A stretch of DNA of 64,000 bases from Moorella sp. Hama-1 (GCF_023734095.1 NZ_AP024620.1:1112501-1176500), one strand, 5' to 3'. Positions 8,449 to 19,218 are shown, numbered from the stretch's first letter. The notes: a model not told the origin generated them from the sequence alone. Numbers and translations: made by a program.

Positions 8449-8838
8449 ATGCTTGACCAGCTGGCCCGGGTGGCGCGCCTTTATGACTTTTACGGCCCTC
8501 TCCTTACCACCAAACAGCGGCATTGGTTGGAACTCCACTATCACCAGGACCTTTCCCTGGGGGAGATCGCCGAAGAGGAGGGCGTTAGCCGCCAGGCCGT
8601 TTACGATGGCCTGCAACGGGCTATCAAAGCCCTGGAGGACTACGAAACGCGCCTGGGATACCTGCAACGGGATCTATCCTTGCGGCAGCGATTAACGGAA
8701 GCTATCAATCATCTGAAGAATTACCGCCGCGACGGTTGCCAGGGGGAACTGGTGCAGGTTGGCCGGATCCTGCAAGAACTCCTGGATTTACCGGAAGGTA
8801 GTACAGGGAAAACGGAAACCCGCTCCAATTCCCACTAA
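8449..8838 (+). CDS. ylxM: YlxM/p13-like SRP-associated DNA-binding protein
   Basis: 130 residues from the ATG (MLDQLARVARLYDFYG), where family members usually start; GTG codons at 8440 and 8443 are alternatives. The HTH is in the N-terminal half: LSLGEIAEEEGVSRQAVYDG. UPF0122 proteins of this type accompany ffh/ftsY and stimulate the SRP GTPases in some species. A full-consensus promoter ends 18 bases before the ATG, so the mRNA would be nearly leaderless, with only GGTGG as a weak ribosome site. ffh follows after 226 bases. The C-terminal 20 residues are polar and variable. Confidence 0.9.
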   Translation: MLDQLARVARLYDFYGPLLTTKQRHWLELHYHQDLSLGEIAEEEGVSRQAVYDGLQRAIKALEDYETRLGYLQRDLSLRQRLTEAINHLKNYRRDGCQGELVQVGRILQELLDLPEGSTGKTETRSNSH

Positions 8839-9064
8839 CTTGAAGCCGTTTTCATCCCCTGCTAGTGCCTGGCATAAGCCCAGATATGGTTTACTTGGGT
8901 GGCATGTTAAGCAACAAGGGGTTTAATGTTATTTTACTTAACTATCGTCCATAAAGCGGAGAGGGAGCGGAGCAGGTAGGGGGAAGGTCCGCGGTTAATA
9001 GTTAAGCAGGATTTAACCCGGATAACCAGACAGATTTTCAATCACCAACCGAGGGGGTGGAACA

Positions 9065-10408
<1,344 letters not shown>

Positions 10409-10431
10409 ATTCTATAGAGGAGGTGAGATAG

Positions 10432-10704
10432 ATGGCGACAAAAATCCGCCTAAAGAGAATGGGAGCCAAGAAAGCACCCTTTTACCGCCTGGTAGTGGCC
10501 GATTCCCGTTCACCTCGGGACGGTCGAGTAGTAGAAGAGATCGGTTACTACAACCCCGTCAAGCAGCCGGTCGAAATAAAGGTGGACGAGGAAAAGGCCC
10601 TGCGCTGGTTAAACACCGGCGCCCAACCATCGGAAACCGTCCGGGCCCTATTTAAAAAAGCCGGGGTATGGCAGAAGTATATGGCTGCCCGGGAAGCTAA
10701 ATAG
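10432..10704 (+). CDS. rpsP: 30S ribosomal protein S16
   Basis: 90 residues: [19 protein letters not shown], then [16 protein letters not shown], the S16 signature. It binds 16S rRNA early in 30S assembly. A good AGGAGGTGA ribosome site precedes the ATG. It is part of the ffh-rpsP-khpA-rimM-trmD operon, with gaps of 23 and 12 bases on its two sides. Confidence 0.98.
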   Translation: MATKIRLKRMGAKKAPFYRLVVADSRSPRDGRVVEEIGYYNPVKQPVEIKVDEEKALRWLNTGAQPSETVRALFKKAGVWQKYMAAREAK

Positions 10705-10716
10705 GGGGAAAGTGAC

Positions 10717-10947
10717 ATGAAAGAATTGCTAATAACCCTAGCCCAGGCCCTGGTAGATCACCCCGACCAGGTCAGTGTCAACGAGATCGTCGGCGAGAAA
10801 TCAGTTATCCTCGAGCTCCGGGTAGCCCAGGAGGATATGGGTAAAGTAATTGGTAAACAAGGGCGTATAGCCCGGGCCATCCGTACCCTGGTCAAGGCTG
10901 CTGCCGCCCATGAAGGCAAACGGGTGGTGGTGGAGATTATCCACTAG
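10717..10947 (+). CDS. khpA: KhpA, KH-domain RNA-binding protein
   Basis: 76 residues. A single KH domain with the [18 protein letters not shown] motif (GxxG loop GKQG). KhpA (YlqC) works with KhpB/Jag in RNA binding and cell-wall-linked post-transcriptional control. Its place between rpsP and rimM is conserved in Firmicutes. It is the usual length for the family. Confidence 0.95.
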   Translation: MKELLITLAQALVDHPDQVSVNEIVGEKSVILELRVAQEDMGKVIGKQGRIARAIRTLVKAAAAHEGKRVVVEIIH

Positions 10948-10949
10948 CC

Positions 10950-11480
10950 ATGGTCCAGGAACTGGTCAGTGTCGGCAAAATTACCGGTACCCACGGCTTT
11001 CAGGGCGAGGTAAAGATCCTCCCGCTGACGGATTTCCCGGAGCGTTTCCGGCCTGGAACCAGGTTAATCCTGGTCCCGGAGGGCGGGGAGGGCCGGGCCT
11101 TCCCGGTGACCGTCACCAGGTCTCGCCCCGGCAAGGGGGGCCTGATCCTGAAGCTGGCAGAGATTAATGACCGCGATCAGGCCGCAGCCGTCCGGGGGGC
11201 AATTTTAAAAGTGGAGCCCTGGGCTGTAGAACCCCTGCCGGAAGGGCACTACTATATTTACCAGCTGGTTGGTTGCCGGGTCTACAACCTTGCCGGGGAT
11301 TACCTGGGAACCCTGACCGACATCCTGACCACCGGAGCCAATGACGTCTATGTAGTTCGGGATCATGACGCCGACAACGTCCGGGAGGTTTTAATCCCGG
11401 CCCTGAAAGAGGTAGTGCGCCAAATAGACCTGAACACCAAAGAGATACGCGTCGAACTACCGCCAGGCTTGTTGGATTAG
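10950..11480 (+). CDS. rimM: Ribosome maturation factor RimM
   Basis: 176 residues. N-terminal RimM barrel ([16 protein letters not shown]) and C-terminal PRC barrel ([13 protein letters not shown], then [18 protein letters not shown] and LIPALKEVV). It assists 30S head maturation by binding S19. It starts two bases after khpA and is followed 10 bases later by trmD, as usual. Confidence 0.96.
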   Translation: MVQELVSVGKITGTHGFQGEVKILPLTDFPERFRPGTRLILVPEGGEGRAFPVTVTRSRPGKGGLILKLAEINDRDQAAAVRGAILKVEPWAVEPLPEGHYYIYQLVGCRVYNLAGDYLGTLTDILTTGANDVYVVRDHDADNVREVLIPALKEVVRQIDLNTKEIRVELPPGLLD

Positions 11481-11490
11481 GGGGTCTCCA

Positions 11491-12249
11491 TTGTTGCGGG
11501 TCGATGTCCTGACCATTTTTCCCGAGATGTTTGCCGGGTTTCTGGACACCAGTATCCTCAAAAGAGCCCGGGAACGGGGCCACCTGGAGGTAAACCTGGT
11601 TGATATTCGGGCCTATGCCCGGAATAAACATCGCAATGTTGATGATTATCCCTTTGGTGGTGGGCCGGGGATGGTTATGCAGGCCGAGCCCCTCTTCCTG
11701 GCGGTGGAAGCCCTGCTCCCTGCTGGTGAGTCAAGCAGGCCTCCCATTATCTTGATGTCACCCCAGGGGGAGGTCTTTAACCAGGCGCTGGCCGGACAGT
11801 TGGCCCGGCAGGAGCACCTTATCTTGATCTGCGGCCATTATGAAGGTATTGATGAGCGGGTCAGGATTGGCCTGGTAGACCGGGAGCTTTCCATTGGCGA
11901 TTATATCCTTACAGGCGGCGAGTTGCCGGCCATGGTCGTTATCGACGCCGTGACCAGGTTGTTGCCCGGGGTCCTGGGTGCCCCGGAAGGAGCCCGGGAG
12001 GATTCCTTTGCTATGGGCCTGCTGGAATACCCCCAGTACACCCGCCCCCGTTCCTTCCGGGGCCTGGAAGTCCCGGAGGTCCTGCTCTCCGGCAATCATG
12101 AGGAGATTCGGCGCTGGCGGCGGCGGCAGGCCCTGGAACGAACCTGGCTGCGCCGCCCGGACTTGCTGGCCGGGGCGGAATTAAGTCCGGAAGACCGGCG
12201 CTGCCTGGAGGAAATTAGCCGCCAGGAACGGGAGAAAGACCAGGCCTGA
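11491..12249 (+). CDS. trmD: tRNA (guanine-37-N1)-methyltransferase
   Basis: 252 residues. It methylates G37 of tRNAs using SAM, which prevents frameshifting. SPOUT knot motifs: LTIFPEMF at the start, [39 protein letters not shown] and EYPQYTRP. It starts with TTG at 11491 or 11494 (adjacent codons) behind GGGGG. The stop is followed by a 130-base spacer before rplS. Confidence 0.97.
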   Translation: MLRVDVLTIFPEMFAGFLDTSILKRARERGHLEVNLVDIRAYARNKHRNVDDYPFGGGPGMVMQAEPLFLAVEALLPAGESSRPPIILMSPQGEVFNQALAGQLARQEHLILICGHYEGIDERVRIGLVDRELSIGDYILTGGELPAMVVIDAVTRLLPGVLGAPEGAREDSFAMGLLEYPQYTRPRSFRGLEVPEVLLSGNHEEIRRWRRRQALERTWLRRPDLLAGAELSPEDRRCLEEISRQEREKDQA

Positions 12250-12280
12250 GAAACAAAACCGGGGAGCCGTTGGCGGGGTA

Positions 12281-12296
12281 ACCAGCTTCGGCTGGA
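12281..12296 (+). other. UUCG-capped hairpin between trmD and rplS
   Basis: CCAGC (12282-12286), TTCG loop, GCTGG (12291-12295), a hyperstable tetraloop hairpin. There is no following T-run, so it is not a plain terminator. It could be a processing signal or part of an L19 leader structure, but it lies upstream of the predicted rplS promoter. Confidence 0.5.
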
Positions 12297-12312
12297 AGGG
12301 AAATCCTTAATG

Positions 12313-12341
12313 TTGTTCCGAAGGAAATATTTTGGTATAAT
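12313..12341 (+). promoter_or_regulatory. Probable rplS promoter
   Basis: TTGTTC (12313-12318), 17 bases, TATAAT (12336-12341), 38 bases before the rplS start. The -10 is perfect and the -35 half-conserved. Confidence 0.6.
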
Positions 12342-12379
12342 AAGCGCTGGTTTAGCGGTCAGGAAAGGAGGGGGTCAAG

Positions 12380-12721
12380 GTGAATGTCATGGAAACCCTG
12401 GAACAGGAACAAATACGTACCGATATCCCGGATTTTAAACCTGGTGATACGGTGCGGGTGCATGTTAAAGTAGTCGAGGGCAATCGAGAACGAATCCAGG
12501 TTTTTGAAGGAGTAGTAATCGGCCGCCGGGGGCGGGGCATAAATGAGACCTTTACCGTCCGGCGGGTATCCTATGGCGTAGCTGTAGAGAGGATCTTCCC
12601 TCTGCACTCGCCACGCCTGGAACGGATTGAGGTAGTGCGCCGGGGCCGGGTCCGGCGGGCCAAACTTTACTACCTGCGGGGCCTGGTCGGCAAAGCAGCC
12701 CGCATTAAAGAGGTACGCTAA
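12380..12721 (+). CDS. rplS: 50S ribosomal protein L19
   Basis: 113 residues. Motifs: [54 protein letters not shown], and a basic C-terminus. It lies at the 30S-50S interface. AGGAGGGGG lies upstream of a GTG/ATG region: the frame begins at GTG (12380), with ATG at 12389. It has its own promoter upstream, so it may be expressed apart from trmD. Confidence 0.97.
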   Translation: MNVMETLEQEQIRTDIPDFKPGDTVRVHVKVVEGNRERIQVFEGVVIGRRGRGINETFTVRRVSYGVAVERIFPLHSPRLERIEVVRRGRVRRAKLYYLRGLVGKAARIKEVR

Positions 12722-12808
12722 ATCACCCGGTATTGAAAGCCAGAAGAAGTTGAACAGCGGGACTGGTGCGCCATCAGTCCCGTGTTTGACTAATGGGGGG
12801 CGCAGCTC

Positions 12809-13363
12809 TTGCAGTCTTTGGCGGAAAGTGGAGAGGGCAGGGAGAGCAGGGAGACTAACTGGTGGTGGGATTTACTCCAATCCCTGGTTGTAGCCGCCGT
12901 TCTGGCCCTGATTATCCGTGCCTTTCTTTTTACACCCTTTTGGATTCCTTCCCCTTCCATGGAACCGACCCTTTACCCCGGGGATCGCATTATTGTTAAT
13001 CGCCTGGCTTACCGTCTGGGCGACCCCCGGCGGGGTGACGTGGTGGTTTTCCATTACCCCCTGGATCCCAGCCGGGATTATATCAAAAGGGTAATAGCAG
13101 TGGGCGGCGACACGGTGGAGGCCCGGAATAACGTTCTCTATGTCAACGGGCAACCGCAACCGCCGGCCAGCTATCTGCCCCCCGGGGTGGTTTACAGTGA
13201 TTTCGGCCCGGTAAAGGTACCAGCCAACAGCTACTTTATGATGGGCGACAACCGCAATAACAGCGCCGATAGCCGGGTGTGGGGAACATTGGATCGCCGC
13301 CTGGTCATTGGCAAGGCTATGTTGATCTTCTGGCCGTTAAATCGCCTGGGCCTGATCAGGTAG
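12809..13363 (+). CDS. lepB: Signal peptidase I
   Basis: 184 residues. TTG start behind GGGGGG. One N-terminal membrane anchor at about 24-42. The catalytic Ser is in SPSMEPTL (about residue 50) and the Lys in YIKRVIAVGGD (about 92); box E is MGDNRNNSADSRVWG. It cleaves signal peptides of secreted proteins on the outer face of the membrane. It belongs to the short Gram-positive type. The stop abuts the rbgA start. Confidence 0.96.
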   Translation: MQSLAESGEGRESRETNWWWDLLQSLVVAAVLALIIRAFLFTPFWIPSPSMEPTLYPGDRIIVNRLAYRLGDPRRGDVVVFHYPLDPSRDYIKRVIAVGGDTVEARNNVLYVNGQPQPPASYLPPGVVYSDFGPVKVPANSYFMMGDNRNNSADSRVWGTLDRRLVIGKAMLIFWPLNRLGLIR

Positions 13364-14185
13364 GTGTCAAGGGTGACCATGGCCCTGAAATCCCTGCGCC
13401 CGTATTTAAAAGTAGTTGATGTAATCCTGGAAGTGGCCGATGCCCGGCTGCCGGCCTCCAGCCGTTACCCGGAGCTAGAGAAGGTCACAGGTTCCCGGAA
13501 CCGGGTGCTGGTCCTGACCAGGGCGGACCTGGCCGACCCCGGCGCCACCGCCCGCTGGTTGGCAAGCCTGCAAGCCGGGGGCCTGCCGGCCGTTGCCTTG
13601 AACGCCCGGACGGGCGAAGGCAGCCGTTTTTTGTACCAGCAACTGAACCTTTTGGCCAGGGGGAAAAGGGTGGCCCGGGCCCGGCGGGGTTTGGGTGCGG
13701 CCCCTTTACGGGTTATGGCTCTGGGTATCCCCAATGTCGGGAAGTCGTCTCTCCTGAACCGCCTGGCAGGAAGGAGCGTAGTTCGTACCGGCAACCGCCC
13801 CGGGATTACCCGCGGCCCCCAGTGGATCCGGATTAAAGATAACCTGGAATTACTGGATACTCCGGGGGTCATCTGGCCCCACTGGCGGGAGCCCGTCACG
13901 GCCCTGTGGCTCGGCGCTATTGGCTGTGCCCCGGAAGACGCCATACCGGTGCGGGAGATAGCCCTTCTGATTGGGGATTTTTTGTTGCGTGAGGCCCCCG
14001 GGAACATGGCGGCCAGGTACGGGATTCAGGAACAGGGGCCGGTGGAGGCCATCCTGGACGCTATCGGCCGCGCCCGCGGCTTTCTCCTTCCCGGAGGGCT
14101 AGTCGACCCGGAGAAGACGGCCAGGGTCCTGGTTAATGATTTCCGTGAGGGTTACCTGGGACGTTTTACCCTGGAGATGCCTTAA
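13364..14185 (+). CDS. rbgA: Ribosome biogenesis GTPase, RbgA/YlqF family (divergent)
   Basis: 273 residues. Circularly permuted GTPase: G4 comes first, then G1 GIPNVGKSSLLN (about 121), G2 RPGITRG and G3 DTPGVIWP. The DVILEVADARLPASSRYPE stretch is typical of RbgA. Two oddities: the family's N-terminal W-F-P-G-H-M segment is absent, and G4 reads LTRAD instead of NKxD, which should weaken guanine specificity. The GTG at 13364 overlaps nothing but abuts the lepB stop; GTG 13373 is an alternative. The position between lepB and rnhB matches rbgA. The C-terminal domain is shorter than in B. subtilis. Confidence 0.87.
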   Translation: MSRVTMALKSLRPYLKVVDVILEVADARLPASSRYPELEKVTGSRNRVLVLTRADLADPGATARWLASLQAGGLPAVALNARTGEGSRFLYQQLNLLARGKRVARARRGLGAAPLRVMALGIPNVGKSSLLNRLAGRSVVRTGNRPGITRGPQWIRIKDNLELLDTPGVIWPHWREPVTALWLGAIGCAPEDAIPVREIALLIGDFLLREAPGNMAARYGIQEQGPVEAILDAIGRARGFLLPGGLVDPEKTARVLVNDFREGYLGRFTLEMP

Positions 14186-14206
14186 AGGACGAAGGGGGGA
14201 TGTTCC

Positions 14207-15367
14207 CTGCCGGGGAAAGGAACAACTACTGCTACCCTGGAGCAAATAGTAAAAGAAACGGTCAAGACTCTGGAACAGAGCCGGGAGGCAATTTATAATA
14301 TTGCCGAAACGGCCCGCCAGGAAGAAACCAGGCTACGCCAGGAGCTGGACGAGGTACGCCGGGAATTCAGCGAAGCCGCGGCCCGGGTGGACAGGCTGGA
14401 AGCAGAAGAAAAGAGGGCCAGAACCCACCTGATGGAAGTCAGCCGTGACTTTATGCGCCATGGCGAAAAAGAGATGCAAACCGCCTATGAACGGGCCCGG
14501 GAGTGCCAGGTCCAGCTGGGGCTGTGGCGGGAACGGGAGACCCAGCTGCGCCAGCGCCGGGATCGCCTGGAAAGCAACCTGAAGAGCCAGCAGGAGATGG
14601 TCCGGCGGGCCGAGGAACTGGTAACCAATGTGGGAGCCGCCCTGGCCCTGCTGACGGGAGAGCTAGCCCGGGTCGGTAGTCACCTGGAAGAGCTGGAACA
14701 GCGCCATGTGGTGGTCTTAAAAATTCTCCAGGCCCAGGAGGAAGAGCGCCAACGCCTGGCCCGGGAGATTCATGACGGCCCGGCCCAGAACATGGCCGGC
14801 ATCGCCTTTAAAGCGGAATTATGCACCCGGCTGGTAGATATTAAACCGGGGGAATTAAAGAATGAACTCCTGGCCTTGAGTAATCTTGCCCGGGATACTC
14901 TGGCGGAAATACGCAAGATTATCTTTTCCCTGCGCCCGATGATGCTTGACGACCTGGGACTGGTCCCGGCCCTGTATCGTTTTACCGGTGAATACCTGGA
15001 AAGGTATGGCCTGGAGGTCGAGCTGGCCATCATCGGCAATGAAGAACGGCTGGACAAGGCCGTCGAAATAGGGATCTTTCGCCTGATTCAAGAGGCCTTA
15101 AACAACGTCTGGAAACATGCCGGGGTCAACGGGGCCCGGGTTAAACTGGAGTTCCGGCCGGAAAAGATTAACCTGAATATCAAGGATAAAGGCTGCGGCT
15201 TTGACCTGGAAACGGCCCGGGGAGCCGGTTACGGCCTGGCGGGTATGCAGGAACGGATTAAACTTTTAGGAGGTAAGTTGACGATTAATACGGCCCCCGG
15301 GCGGGGTACGGAACTGGAAATGGTGATTCCGCGGCAGCAAGGATGGAGTGGGAATTTTGCCGGATGA
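14207..15367 (+). CDS. degS: DegS-type sensor histidine kinase (probable CTG start)
   Basis: Cytoplasmic sensor kinase, about 386 residues. The frame is open to the rbgA stop and reads LEQIVKETVKTLEQSREAIY, then NIAETARQEE and on into the coiled coil. This is the expected DegS N-terminus. The first ATG/GTG/TTG in frame is a GTG at 14387, which would drop 60 conserved residues. A CTG at 14207 lies seven bases after GAAGGGGGGA. Coiled coil at about 20-170, phospho-acceptor His in RLAREIHDGPAQN (about 188), HATPase with NNVWKHA, DKGCGFD and GYGLAGMQERI. It overlaps the response regulator gene by 20 bases. Confidence 0.88.
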   Translation: MPGKGTTTATLEQIVKETVKTLEQSREAIYNIAETARQEETRLRQELDEVRREFSEAAARVDRLEAEEKRARTHLMEVSRDFMRHGEKEMQTAYERARECQVQLGLWRERETQLRQRRDRLESNLKSQQEMVRRAEELVTNVGAALALLTGELARVGSHLEELEQRHVVVLKILQAQEEERQRLAREIHDGPAQNMAGIAFKAELCTRLVDIKPGELKNELLALSNLARDTLAEIRKIIFSLRPMMLDDLGLVPALYRFTGEYLERYGLEVELAIIGNEERLDKAVEIGIFRLIQEALNNVWKHAGVNGARVKLEFRPEKINLNIKDKGCGFDLETARGAGYGLAGMQERIKLLGGKLTINTAPGRGTELEMVIPRQQGWSGNFAG

Positions 15368-16025
15368 AGGAAAAATTACGGTCTTAATTGCCGATGACCA
15401 CCCCCTGGTGCGAGAGGGTATACGTAAAATCCTGGAACTGGAGGCTGGCCTGCAGGTGGTGGGGGAGGCCGCCAACGGCCAGGAGGTCATTGCCATGACC
15501 AGGCGCTGCCATCCCCAGGTAATTATTATGGATATTAACATGCCTGGCCTCAATGGTATTGAGGCCACCAAGGTAATCAGAAAGGAATGGCCCCAGATTG
15601 CCATCCTGGCCCTGACCATCCATGATGATGAAGAGTATATAATTAAACTTTTACGGTCCGGGGTTTCCGGCTATGTCCTCAAAGACATCGGCGCCGCAGA
15701 ACTGGTGCAGGCAGTTTACCAGGTAGCCCGGGGCGTCCGGGTGATTCACCCCGGGGTGGCCCAAAAGGTAATTGGCTGCCTGCAGAAGCAGGAACCCTTC
15801 ACACCGGCCCCGGTATCCATACCCTTGACGGAAAGGGAACAGGAGATTCTTATCCAGGTAAGCCGGGGCAAGTCGAACCGGGAAATCGCCCGGGAGTTGT
15901 TTATCAGTGAAAAAACGGTAAAAAACCATCTCACGCATATCTTTCATAAAATTGGTGTGGCCGATCGTACCCAGGCGGCCCTTTATGCCTTGAAACATGG
16001 CCTTACTAATGGTAAGCTAGAGTAG
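15348..16025 (+). CDS. degU: DegU/NarL-family response regulator
   Basis: 225 residues. Receiver domain at 1-120: IADDHPLVREGI, phospho-acceptor Asp in IIMDINMPGLNG (about 61), and Lys in YVLKDIGAAEL. The LuxR-type HTH, about 160-222, has LTEREQEILIQVSRGKSN and REIARELFISEKTVKNHL. The start is GTG 15348 or TTG 15357, both inside the kinase gene. It pairs with the kinase upstream. Targets are unknown. Confidence 0.93.
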   Translation: MGILPDEGKITVLIADDHPLVREGIRKILELEAGLQVVGEAANGQEVIAMTRRCHPQVIIMDINMPGLNGIEATKVIRKEWPQIAILALTIHDDEEYIIKLLRSGVSGYVLKDIGAAELVQAVYQVARGVRVIHPGVAQKVIGCLQKQEPFTPAPVSIPLTEREQEILIQVSRGKSNREIARELFISEKTVKNHLTHIFHKIGVADRTQAALYALKHGLTNGKLE

Positions 16026-16655
16026 GTGGTCCAAGTGCAGGCTCCCGCGGGTGAAAGGGAGCGAGTAACGGCCCTTTACATCTGGGAACGGCGCTTGCAG
16101 CGCCAGGGTGTGGCCCGGATCGCCGGCGTTGACGAAGCGGGGCGCGGTCCCCTGGCTGGTCCGGTAACTGCTGCTGCCGTCATTCTCCCGCCGGGGTTGT
16201 TTATCGCCGGCCTTAATGATTCGAAGAAAGTTTCCCCGGCCAGGCGCCGGGAACTGGCCACCATAATTAAAAACGAAAGCTTGGCCTGGGGTATTGGTTG
16301 GGTTTCTGTCAAAGAAATTGATAACCTGAATATCCTGGCGGCCTCCCGCTGGGCCATGTGGCGGGCCCTAACGGCCCTGGCCATCCGGCCTGATCACGTT
16401 CTCATCGATGGCCTGTATCTCCCGGGTTTAGGCATACCCCAGACCCCCCTGGTCGGGGGCGATGCCCTGAGCGCTTCCATTGCGGCGGCTTCGATACTGG
16501 CTAAAGTAGCCCGGGATGAACTGATGGTGGCCTATGACGCGGTTTTCCCGGGTTATGATCTGGCCGGGAATAAGGGTTATCCGACCAGGAGCCATCGGGA
16601 GGCAATACGGCGCCTGGGACCATGTAACCTGCACCGGCGCACTTTTAAGCACTAA
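16026..16655 (+). CDS. rnhB: Ribonuclease HII
   Basis: 209 residues. It removes RNA from RNA-DNA hybrids. Catalytic acids are in IAGVDEAGRGPLAGPV, DHVLIDG and the YDAVFPGYDLAGNKGYPT region. GTG start directly after the degU stop (TAGGTG); a second GTG at 16035 is possible. In B. subtilis the gene is followed by ylqG-ylqH; here those homologues lie 27 kb downstream, with complex I and other genes in between. Confidence 0.96.
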   Translation: MVQVQAPAGERERVTALYIWERRLQRQGVARIAGVDEAGRGPLAGPVTAAAVILPPGLFIAGLNDSKKVSPARRRELATIIKNESLAWGIGWVSVKEIDNLNILAASRWAMWRALTALAIRPDHVLIDGLYLPGLGIPQTPLVGGDALSASIAAASILAKVARDELMVAYDAVFPGYDLAGNKGYPTRSHREAIRRLGPCNLHRRTFKH

Positions 16656-16790
16656 TTAAACACTGATAAAATATTAAAAGATAAAAGGATAACTTTTTAA
16701 GTACCGGTAAGAAGGAATTTCCATCATGAAGGCGAATATGTACTAGAGTATTTTTAAAACCGCGGGGAATTTTTGACTGAAAGGGGGTTC

Positions 16791-17153
16791 ATGGTGTTGT
16801 CGCAATATGGAATTATAGCCGTATTCCTCCTTGGTGGGGCAGCCACGGCCATTGCCGCCCTGGTCGCCAACTGGCTGATTCGCCCTAAAAAACCTCCTGA
16901 GGGTGATAAGCTGGCTACCTATGAATGCGGCCTGGAGACCCAGGGGCCGACCTGGATCCAGTTTAAGGTCAGCTACTTTCTTTATGCCCTGGTCTTTCTC
17001 TTATTCGATGTAGAAACGGTGTTTCTTTATCCCTGGGCCGTTCGTTTTCAAGCCCTGGGGCTCTTTGCCTTTGCCGAGATGATTATTTTTATCGGCATCC
17101 TGGTGCTTGGTCTCTGGTATGCCTGGAGGGAGGGTGCGTTGAAGTGGCTATAG
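16791..17153 (+). CDS. nuoA: Complex I subunit A
   Basis: About 120 residues and three membrane segments. Conserved [14 protein letters not shown] loop with the redox-switch Cys, and [17 protein letters not shown] at 16783-16787 places the start at ATG 16791 or GTG 16794 rather than the TTG at 16773. It overlaps nuoB by 10 bases. First gene of an 11-gene operon, nuoABCDHIJKLMN. Confidence 0.95.
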   Translation: MVLSQYGIIAVFLLGGAATAIAALVANWLIRPKKPPEGDKLATYECGLETQGPTWIQFKVSYFLYALVFLLFDVETVFLYPWAVRFQALGLFAFAEMIIFIGILVLGLWYAWREGALKWL

Positions 17154-17644
17154 CTCGACTGAAACCGCCAGAGCCGCAGATACCCGACAATGTAATTCTT
17201 TCTACGGTAGATGCTATGCTCAACTATTGCCGGGCCCACTCCTTCTGGCCGGTGACCTTTGGCCTGGCCTGTTGTGCCATTGAGATGATGGCCGCCGGTG
17301 GCGCCCGCTATGATATTGCTCGCTTTGGTTACGAGGTTTTCCGGCCCTCGCCGCGCCAGGCGGATTTAATGATTGTGGCCGGCACGGTTACCAGGAAGAT
17401 GGCTCCCCTGTTACGGCGCATTTATGATCAAATGCCGGCGCCGAAATGGGTGGTAGCTATGGGCAGCTGCGCTATCAGTGGCGGCCCCTTCGTTGACTCT
17501 TATAATGTTGTACCGGGCGTAGACACCATTGTGCCGGTTGATGTCTATGTCCCCGGTTGTGCCCCGCGGCCGGAGGCGCTGATCAATGGCCTGCTGGAGC
17601 TGAAGAAAAAGGTTATTAACCCTAAAGTAGCGTTGGTGAAGTAG
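17144..17644 (+). CDS. nuoB: Complex I subunit B (N2 cluster subunit)
   Basis: 166 residues. It carries the terminal N2 [4Fe-4S] cluster: tandem Cys in [10 protein letters not shown] (about 42-43), Cys in MGSCAISGG (about 107) and Cys in [12 protein letters not shown] (about 138). Tandem Cys is the complex I pattern. Peripheral arm subunit next to the quinone site. Confidence 0.96.
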   Translation: MAIARLKPPEPQIPDNVILSTVDAMLNYCRAHSFWPVTFGLACCAIEMMAAGGARYDIARFGYEVFRPSPRQADLMIVAGTVTRKMAPLLRRIYDQMPAPKWVVAMGSCAISGGPFVDSYNVVPGVDTIVPVDVYVPGCAPRPEALINGLLELKKKVINPKVALVK

Positions 17645-17646
17645 AA

Positions 17647-18099
17647 ATGAAAACGGACAGTTTTATCCAGGAAATACAGCGCCTTTTCCCGGACCTGGAG
17701 GTCAGGGAAGGGGTGGACATGCCGGCCCTGGTTGTACCGGCTGACCAGCTGGCGGCGGTAATGACGACCCTTAAGGAGCAACAGGGTTTTAACTTCCTGG
17801 CGGATCTAACAGCTGTTGATTTCCCGGACGACGCAAGGATAGAAATGGTATACCATTTAATGTCTGTACCGGGGATGGCTGAGCTCCGGGTGAAGGTAAA
17901 CCTGGACCGCCGGCAACCGGAGGTGCCTTCCCTTACGACCCTCTGGCCGGCAGCCGGTGTCCAGGAACGGGAAGCCTTTGATCTCATGGGGGTAAAGTTT
18001 ACAGGTCACCCCCACCTGAAACGCATCCTGTGTCCCGATGACTTTGAGGGTCACCCTTTGCGGAAAGACTTTCAGTTTAAAACGGAAGGAGGGGAGTAG
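17647..18099 (+). CDS. nuoC: Complex I subunit C (30 kDa)
   Basis: 150 residues. Conserved YHLMSVPG and the signature ERE-AFDLMGVKFTGHPHLKRIL, then DDFEGHPLRKDF. It is separate from nuoD, unlike the enterobacterial fusion. Starts two bases after nuoB. Confidence 0.95.
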   Translation: MKTDSFIQEIQRLFPDLEVREGVDMPALVVPADQLAAVMTTLKEQQGFNFLADLTAVDFPDDARIEMVYHLMSVPGMAELRVKVNLDRRQPEVPSLTTLWPAAGVQEREAFDLMGVKFTGHPHLKRILCPDDFEGHPLRKDFQFKTEGGE

Positions 18100-18102
18100 A
18101 GC

Positions 18103-19218
18103 ATGGCTGTCCCCGAGGAGAATTTGCGGACGGAAGAGATTCAACTCAACATGGGTCCCCAGCATCCCAGCACCCATGGGGTCTACCGCGCCCTGTTAGC
18201 CCTCGATGGGGAAAAGGTCGTGGGGGTGGAGAATATTATTGGCTATCTCCACCGGGGTATCGAAAAGCTGGCCGAGGCCCGCACCTATACCCAGGTTATT
18301 CCTTACACGGATCGCCTGGATTACCTGGCCGGGATGCTGAATAATCTGGGCTATGTCCAGACGGTGGAAAAGCTCATGGGCGTCGAAGTCCCGGAGCGGG
18401 CCGAGTACCTGCGGGTAATCATGGCCGAGCTTTCGCGACTGGCCAGCCATATGATCATGGTGGCCTCCATGGCCCTGGATCTCTCCGGTTGGACGGCATG
18501 GTTCCCGCCTTTTCGGGAGAGGGAACGAATCCTGGATCTCTTTGAGATGACCTGCGGTTCGCGTCTGACGGTGAGCTATATGCGTATCGGCGGCGTAGCT
18601 GCCGATATACCGCCGGAGTTCCTGCCGGCCCTGGAGAGCTTTTTAAACGACCTGCCCCAGATGATTGCCGAAATGAACGGGCTGATTACCGGGAATGAGA
18701 TCTTCAAGGCCCGTTGCCAGGGGGTGGGCAAAATGGACCTGGAAACGGCTCTGGCTTATGGGGTTACCGGTCCCAACCTGCGGGCCTGCGGCCTGCCCTT
18801 TGACCTGCGCAAAGCGAAGCCCTATGGGATTTATAACCGGTTTGATTTCGACATTCCGACTTTAAATAACGGTGATAGCTACGACCGGTTCGTTATTCGC
18901 CTGCTGGAGATGGAGCAGAGTGCCCGGATTATCCGTCAGGCGATGGAGCAACTCCCCGAGGGTCCGGTGCAGGCCAAGGTACCGCGGGTGATTAAACCTC
19001 CCCGGGGCGAGGTCTACCACCAGATCGAGGGGGCCAAGGGCATCCTGGGATTCTATCTGGTCAGCGATGGCGGCAGCAGGCCTTACCGCCTGCATATCCA
19101 CAGCCCATCCTTTGTTAATTTGGGCGCCCTGCCGCAGATTGCTGCTGGTGGTATTATCCAGGATTTTGTTGTGGATATCGCCTCGATTGATATTGTCCTG
19201 GGTGAAGTTGATCGGTGA
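18103..19218 (+). CDS. nuoD: Complex I subunit D (49 kDa)
   Basis: 371 residues. The quinone-site residues are present: His in [11 protein letters not shown] and Tyr in PYTDRLDYL. The CxxC pairs that bind nickel in the related hydrogenase large subunits are absent at both ends, so this is a quinone-type subunit and not a hydrogenase. The next gene is nuoH, 29 bases downstream, where nuoEFG stand in many other genomes. Confidence 0.96.
   Translation: MAVPEENLRTEEIQLNMGPQHPSTHGVYRALLALDGEKVVGVENIIGYLHRGIEKLAEARTYTQVIPYTDRLDYLAGMLNNLGYVQTVEKLMGVEVPERAEYLRVIMAELSRLASHMIMVASMALDLSGWTAWFPPFRERERILDLFEMTCGSRLTVSYMRIGGVAADIPPEFLPALESFLNDLPQMIAEMNGLITGNEIFKARCQGVGKMDLETALAYGVTGPNLRACGLPFDLRKAKPYGIYNRFDFDIPTLNNGDSYDRFVIRLLEMEQSARIIRQAMEQLPEGPVQAKVPRVIKPPRGEVYHQIEGAKGILGFYLVSDGGSRPYRLHIHSPSFVNLGALPQIAAGGIIQDFVVDIASIDIVLGEVDR

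Noticed and set aside
17144-19218. NuoB/NuoD as part of a membrane-bound hydrogenase
   Set aside because: NuoD has no CxxC pairs for nickel, and NuoB has the tandem-Cys complex I pattern; the antiporter set is also that of complex I.
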